From Paenibacillus antibioticophila (lineage in GTDB: Bacteria > Bacillota > Bacilli > Paenibacillales > Paenibacillaceae), in the NCBI RefSeq assembly GCF_000455265.1, contig NZ_HG005139.1:1886883-1950882 (forward strand): a DNA stretch of 64,000 nt, written 5' to 3'. A program made the translations under genes and the position numbers. Below the pieces are notes generated by a model, which was not told where the DNA came from, ran no database searches, and was given only the letters and a program-made list of their open reading frames with translations. This document shows, one piece after another, positions 60,391 to 64,000 of the stretch. Within the stretch, counting starts at the first letter, position 1. Every line of letters starts with the position of its first letter.

Positions 60391-60484
60391 CGTAATCTCC
60401 CCCTGTTCCCCTCCGGATTTTTCACCTATGTAAATAATACTCCATTTTGCAGGTCTGGGTTTCATAAACATTCTGGCGGGTGTC

Positions 60485-60522
60485 AAAAAAAGAGGGCAAG
60501 ACCACAGTATCGGTCCTGCCCT
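60485..60522 (-). terminator. Terminator of the pdh operon
   Basis: On the minus strand AGGGCAGGACC and GGTCTTGCCCT form an 11-bp stem with one wobble around GATACTGT, followed by seven T residues. It lies 53 bp past the lpdA stop and upstream of pspA. Confidence 0.9.
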
Positions 60523-60575
60523 ATCCATATCCTTAGGAGTAAAACGTAAAGACGGTCATTCAAAGTGAACGAATA

Positions 60576-61991
60576 TTAACGGGAAATGACGTGAATTGGA
60601 TGACCCTCAACCAATTCAGCAGCTTCCATCACGATTTCGCCAAGTGTAGGATGCGCATGAATCGTAAGGGAGATATCTTCGAGCGTCGCCCCCATCTCGA
60701 TAGCGAGCCCAAGCTCAGCAATCAGGTTGGATGCTTCGATACCAACGATTTGCGCGCCGAGAACAACCTCGTTCTCTTCATTCGCTACGATCTTGATGAA
60801 GCCTTCAGGCTGATTCAAGGACGTTGCACGGCCATTGCCTGCAAATGGGAACTTGCCCGATTTCACCTTGAAGCCTTGCTCTTTTGCTTCCTTCTCGGTA
60901 AGACCCACGCTGGAGCATTCAGGATCTGTGAATACAACCGCTGGGATTGCTTTGTAATCCACTACGGATGGCAGGCCGGAAATCACCTCGGCAGCTACCT
61001 TGCCTTCGTAAGAAGCTTTATGCGCAAGTGCAAGTCCAGGAACGATGTCGCCGATTGCGAAAATCTTCGGATTGCTTGTGCGGCCTTGATGGTCAACCTT
61101 GACCAGACCACGGTCGGTCAATTCCACACCAGCAAGCTCCAGACCCAGATCTCCATCCGTGTTTGGACGGCGTCCAACAGTTACAAGCAGGTAGTCTGCA
61201 GTAACTTCCTTGTTCTCACCGTTCACAGAATATTTCACAGTAACACTCTTATCGGTTTGTTCTGCACTTTCCGCTTTTGCATTTGTTACGATTTCAACGC
61301 CAGTCTTCTCCATGCTCTTCGCAACCAGGCGAGTCATATCCTTGTCAAAGCCAGGGAGAACCGTGTCCATGCCTTCGATGATCGTCACCTTGGTTCCGAA
61401 CTTGGAGAACATTTGACCAAGCTCTGCACCGATGTAGCCGCCGCCGATTACAACGAGGCTGCCTGGAACTTCTTGAAGCTCAAGCGCTTCAGTCGAGGAC
61501 AGGATGCGTCCGCCGAACGGGAATGGCTTCAATTCAATTGGACGGGAGCCAGTAGCCAGGATGCAATGCTTGAAACGGTAACGCGGGGATTCATGATCGT
61601 TGAATGCACGCGCTTCGCTCTCATTGATGAACATCACTTCGCCGCTGAATACTTCAATCTTGTTGCCTTTAAGCAGACCCGTTACGCCTTGAGTCATTTT
61701 CTTAACGACACCGCTCTTGAATTCCTGGGTCTTCTTGAAGTCAACCTTTACGTTTTCAGCCGTGATCCCGAAGGCTTCGCCATGAAGTGCAGCTTCATAT
61801 TGGTGAGCAGCAGCGATCAGAGCCTTCGATGGGATACATCCGCGGTTCAAGCATACGCCGCCGAGTTCCGATTTATCGACGATGACAACCTTTTGGCCCA
61901 GCTGGGCGGCACGAATGGCCGCCACATATCCGCCGGGACCGGCGCCTACGACTAGAGTATCAATATCTAAAGAAGCGTCTCCTACTACCAT
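60576..61991 (-). CDS. lpdA: Dihydrolipoyl dehydrogenase (E3)
   Basis: This is a 471-residue protein. FAD loop VVGAGPGGYVAAIRAAQLG, redox disulfide Cys in GGVCLNRGCIPSKALI (about 46 and 51), NAD loop VIGGGYIGAELGQMF (about 185), FAD motif IFAIGDIVPGLALAHKA, and catalytic His-Glu in HAHPTLGE (about 450). It reoxidises lipoamide of the pyruvate dehydrogenase complex. Gene follows pdhC with a 4-bp gap; GGAGGTATAACAAC precedes the ATG. Last gene of the operon. Confidence 0.95.
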   Translation of the reverse strand: MVVGDASLDIDTLVVGAGPGGYVAAIRAAQLGQKVVIVDKSELGGVCLNRGCIPSKALIAAAHQYEAALHGEAFGITAENVKVDFKKTQEFKSGVVKKMTQGVTGLLKGNKIEVFSGEVMFINESEARAFNDHESPRYRFKHCILATGSRPIELKPFPFGGRILSSTEALELQEVPGSLVVIGGGYIGAELGQMFSKFGTKVTIIEGMDTVLPGFDKDMTRLVAKSMEKTGVEIVTNAKAESAEQTDKSVTVKYSVNGENKEVTADYLLVTVGRRPNTDGDLGLELAGVELTDRGLVKVDHQGRTSNPKIFAIGDIVPGLALAHKASYEGKVAAEVISGLPSVVDYKAIPAVVFTDPECSSVGLTEKEAKEQGFKVKSGKFPFAGNGRATSLNQPEGFIKIVANEENEVVLGAQIVGIEASNLIAELGLAIEMGATLEDISLTIHAHPTLGEIVMEAAELVEGHPIHVISR

Positions 61992-61995
61992 GTTG

Positions 61996-63321
61996 TTATA
62001 CCTCCATTACGAGCAGCTCTGGGTTGCCGAGCAGCTGTTTGATATAGTTCATGAAGTTTTGTGCCGTTGCGCCGTCGATGAGGCGATGGTCAAAGCTGAG
62101 CGACAACGCCATGACAGGAGCCACTACAACCTCGCCGTTTCTCACAACAGGCTTCTCACTAATACGGCCCGTACCAAGGATAGCTACCTCAGGGTAGTTA
62201 ATGATTGGTGTGAAGAACATGCCGCCGGCAGATCCGATATTCGAGATCGAAATCGTGCTGCCCTTCATTTCATTAGCAGACAGCTTGCCATCGCGGCCGC
62301 GTGCAGCCAGATCACTGATGGCTTCGGCGATCATCCAGATGCTCTTGCGGTCTGCCGATTTGATTACCGGAACGATCAGGCCGTTGTCGGTATCCGTAGC
62401 AATCCCGATATCATAGTGCTTCTTGTAGACAATTTCGTTGTTCACTTCATCAATCGAAGCGTTAAGCGCAGGGAATTTACGGGATGCAGCTACCAGCGCC
62501 TTAACGATAAATGGCAGGTAAGTGACCTTGATGCCCTTCTTCTCGGCAACCGGCTTCATCCGTGTACGGAAGGCTACCAGCTCGGTTACGTCCACTTCGT
62601 CCATGATCGTAACGTGAGGAGCTGTATAGGCCGATTTAACCATTGCATTGGAAATCGCCTTGCGGATGCCCTTGAACGGCACGCGTTCTTCTTCCAGATC
62701 AGCGCTGCTCGAAGCAGCAGAAGCCGCTGCAGGTGCACTAACCGATTCTTCGGAAGCTTGGGAAGCTGCAGCTGCCGGTGCAGCAGAAGCACCGCCGCTC
62801 TTGAATGCATCTACGTCCTCGCGAGTCACCTTGCCAGCTTTACCGCTGCCGGTTACTTGCGCAATATCAATACCTTGCTCACGAGCATATTTGCGTACGC
62901 TTGGTGTTGCCAGCACTTCATGATTAGGAGCCGCCGGTGCAGCACCCGCTGCCGCGCCTTCTTTAGCGTCAGCAGGACTGGAAGCCGCAGGCGAAGAAGT
63001 CGTATCCGCTCCGCCCTTCGCCGAATCGGCTTCTTGGGCTTGCGCTTCTTCATGTGCCGGCTCTTGCTCAGGGATGTCGCCTTCCGCATCAATTACAGCC
63101 ACAACTTGGCCTACGCGGAAGATCGCGCCGTCAGTACCGAATACTTCAAGCACTGTACCATTGACTGGGCAAGGCACCTCAACGACAGCCTTGTCGTTTT
63201 GAACCTCCATTACGATATCTTCGTCAGTTACTTTGTCGCCGGCTTTGATGTGCATTTTAATAATTTCGCCTTCATGCAATCCTTCGCCGAGCTCAGGGAA
63301 GCGATATTCAAATTTAGCCAC
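61996..63321 (-). CDS. pdhC: Pyruvate dehydrogenase E2, dihydrolipoamide acetyltransferase
   Basis: The protein has about 441 residues. GTG 63321 is chosen: AGGAGG lies 8 bases upstream and the protein starts [14 protein letters not shown]. One lipoyl domain (about 1-80, Lys in [10 protein letters not shown]), an Ala/Glu/Pro linker (about 80-125), a peripheral-subunit-binding domain ([23 protein letters not shown], about 130-165), a second linker, and the acyltransferase domain with His-Asp in [12 protein letters not shown] (about 410). Forms the E2 core. The pdhB-pdhC gap holds a 217-bp repeat. Confidence 0.95.
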   Translation of the reverse strand: MAKFEYRFPELGEGLHEGEIIKMHIKAGDKVTDEDIVMEVQNDKAVVEVPCPVNGTVLEVFGTDGAIFRVGQVVAVIDAEGDIPEQEPAHEEAQAQEADSAKGGADTTSSPAASSPADAKEGAAAGAAPAAPNHEVLATPSVRKYAREQGIDIAQVTGSGKAGKVTREDVDAFKSGGASAAPAAAASQASEESVSAPAAASAASSSADLEEERVPFKGIRKAISNAMVKSAYTAPHVTIMDEVDVTELVAFRTRMKPVAEKKGIKVTYLPFIVKALVAASRKFPALNASIDEVNNEIVYKKHYDIGIATDTDNGLIVPVIKSADRKSIWMIAEAISDLAARGRDGKLSANEMKGSTISISNIGSAGGMFFTPIINYPEVAILGTGRISEKPVVRNGEVVVAPVMALSLSFDHRLIDGATAQNFMNYIKQLLGNPELLVMEV

Positions 63322-63358
63322 CTGGAAGACCTCCTGTTTCAATTTAGGATAGTTATAG

Positions 63359-63575
63359 TACGTGTTCGAAAAGTCAGATTTTCAGCACCGAGAAGGTTGT
63401 GAGAACCCGAAGAAGGAGGAACGGAGTGTAGGCAAAACCTACATGAGCAAAATGCTTCTAAAGGAAGCATACCCCGTAAGCATCCGCTCGGACTTCTAGG
63501 GTGAGCGCAAGATTCGATGTCGAATTAACCTCATGAATTACTTCGTGATCAAAAGATGACTTTTTGAACAACCTC
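63359..63575. repeat. Family-2 repeat inserted between pdhB and pdhC
   Basis: The ends are GTGTTCGAAAAGTCAGAT on the left and ATGACTTTTTGAACAACCTC on the right, an imperfect inverted terminal repeat. Inside are hairpins GTAGG-CAAAA-CCTAC, ATGCTTC-TAAAG-GAAGCAT and ATTCG-ATGT-CGAAT, plus a GGAGGAACGG word. No gene is encoded. It lies within the transcribed pdh operon and could affect pdhC expression or mRNA processing. Confidence 0.82.
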
Positions 63576-63590
63576 TTATGATTGTGTCAA

Positions 63591-64000
63591 TTAAAATTCA
63601 AGAACCTTGTTGACCCCTTCAATAATCCGGGCCGGAGTTGGAAGCCACTGATCTTCGATTTGTGCAAACGGATATACAGTATCCGGAGGCGTGATACGAA
63701 GCACTGGAGCTTCCAGATGCAGAATAGCTCTTTCATTGATCTGAGCGATAATCTCAGCCGCCATACCTGCGGATTTTTGAGCCTCCTGAACCACGATTGC
63801 ACGATTTGTTTTCTTCACGGAAGCAACGATCGTATCGATATCAAGCGGCACCAGGGTACGAAGATCAATGACTTCAGCCTTGATTCCCTTTGTTTTCTCC
63901 AGCTCTTCAGCAGCCTTCACCGCTGTGTGAACCATCATGCCGTAAGCAATAATCGTAACATCGGAGCCTTCGCGCACAATGTTAGCTTTGCCAAGCTCAA
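63591..64000 (-). CDS. pdhB: Pyruvate dehydrogenase E1 beta subunit, 5' part missing
   Basis: Minus-strand frame open from the window edge; about 135 C-terminal residues are seen, in frame ELGKANIVREGSDVTIIAYG onward. The transketolase C-terminal domain is clear: VKAAEELEKTKGIKAEVIDLRTLVPLDIDTIVASVKKTNRAIVVQEA, then HLEAPVLRITPPDTVYPFAQIEDQWLP. The Met counted at 63977 is an internal GTG (Val), not a start. It forms E1 with PdhA (outside). Upstream of pdhC across the 217-bp repeat region. Confidence 0.95.
   Translation of the reverse strand, partial: ELGKANIVREGSDVTIIAYGMMVHTAVKAAEELEKTKGIKAEVIDLRTLVPLDIDTIVASVKKTNRAIVVQEAQKSAGMAAEIIAQINERAILHLEAPVLRITPPDTVYPFAQIEDQWLPTPARIIEGVNKVLEF

Noticed and set aside
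60591-61955. 454-codon open frame on the plus strand opposite lpdA
   Set aside because: It lies entirely antisense to a clear E3 gene, has no ribosome site and reads as Cys/His/Arg-rich non-family sequence; long antisense frames arise from codon bias.
61882-63402. 506-codon open frame on the plus strand opposite pdhC
   Set aside because: Antisense shadow of the E2 gene; the Ala/Glu linker reads as Ser/Arg/Cys runs and no domain is seen.
1-64000. CRISPR arrays, tRNA/rRNA genes, prophage or complete insertion sequences
   Set aside because: No regularly spaced direct repeats, no tRNA-like cloverleaf noticed, and no transposase, integrase of phage type or structural phage gene; xerS is the only recombinase.

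Overview
The window looks like a chromosomal segment of a Paenibacillus-type Firmicute. The evidence is Gram-positive gene content, strong AAGGAGG ribosome sites with frequent TTG/GTG starts, spore genes (cwlJ-gerQ), a Bacillus-like pspA-ydjGHI operon, and GC-balanced genes separated by intrinsic terminators. This is inference from gene content; no 16S rRNA, tRNA, CRISPR array, prophage or canonical insertion sequence was seen.

Layout. 0-2 kb: an electrophile/quinone-type module (Rrf2 regulator, catechol-dioxygenase-like VOC protein, NAD(P)-binding protein) with three matching 19-bp operators. 2-10.7 kb: housekeeping and transport genes (AIM24, isochorismatase-like, Zn-ADH, AI-2E-type exporter, Ktr K+ channel, M29 aminopeptidase, DksA-like). 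10.8-18.3 kb: CNNM/CorC protein, cwlJ-gerQ germination pair, FAD oxidoreductase, lipoprotein and deacetylase. 18.6-22.2 kb: ldh, xerS and a 1.07-kb composite repeat. 22.2-29.7 kb: pyrK-pyrD-lpdD-like-moeA, a second deacetylase, a LysM-3D protein, and an amino-acid ABC importer with an intercistronic terminator. 30-36.7 kb: glycogen/maltodextrin genes (GH13 enzyme, glgB-glgA, divergent glgC). 36.7-41.5 kb: a tightly overlapping ABC ATPase / lipoprotein / two-component system / GNAT operon. 41.6-45.8 kb: ArsR-type regulator, HAD hydrolase, topB. 45.9-48.2 kb: an AT-rich two-gene island bracketed by inverted copies of a structured repeat. 48.2-52.7 kb: gltD, folA, thyA, NUDIX, uppP. 52.9-55.7 kb: an ArsR regulator with a perfect operator and a four-domain persulfide-handling fusion. 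56.8-60.4 kb: pspA-ydjG-ydjH-ydjI. 60.5-64 kb: the end of the pdh operon (pdhB partial, pdhC, lpdA).

The least explained signal is a family of 133-161 bp repeats with nested stems. One end begins GGCAACGTGTGAAG and the other GGCATAAGTGTGAAG. Two pairs occur as inverted flanks with the same polarity (GGCAACG ends outside, GGCATAAG ends inside). One pair encloses 0.75 kb of non-coding DNA next to xerS. The other encloses an AT-rich cargo with a secreted protein and a membrane protein. A fifth, 46-bp copy consists of two outer ends joined head to head, as a collapsed composite would look. Arms within a copy co-vary. I read this as a candidate non-autonomous mobile cassette or structured element. 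Other items worth a second look are an apparent ATC start codon for pspA, the Rrf2 operator set, a second repeat family inserted between pdhB and pdhC, and the ArsR/persulfide module.
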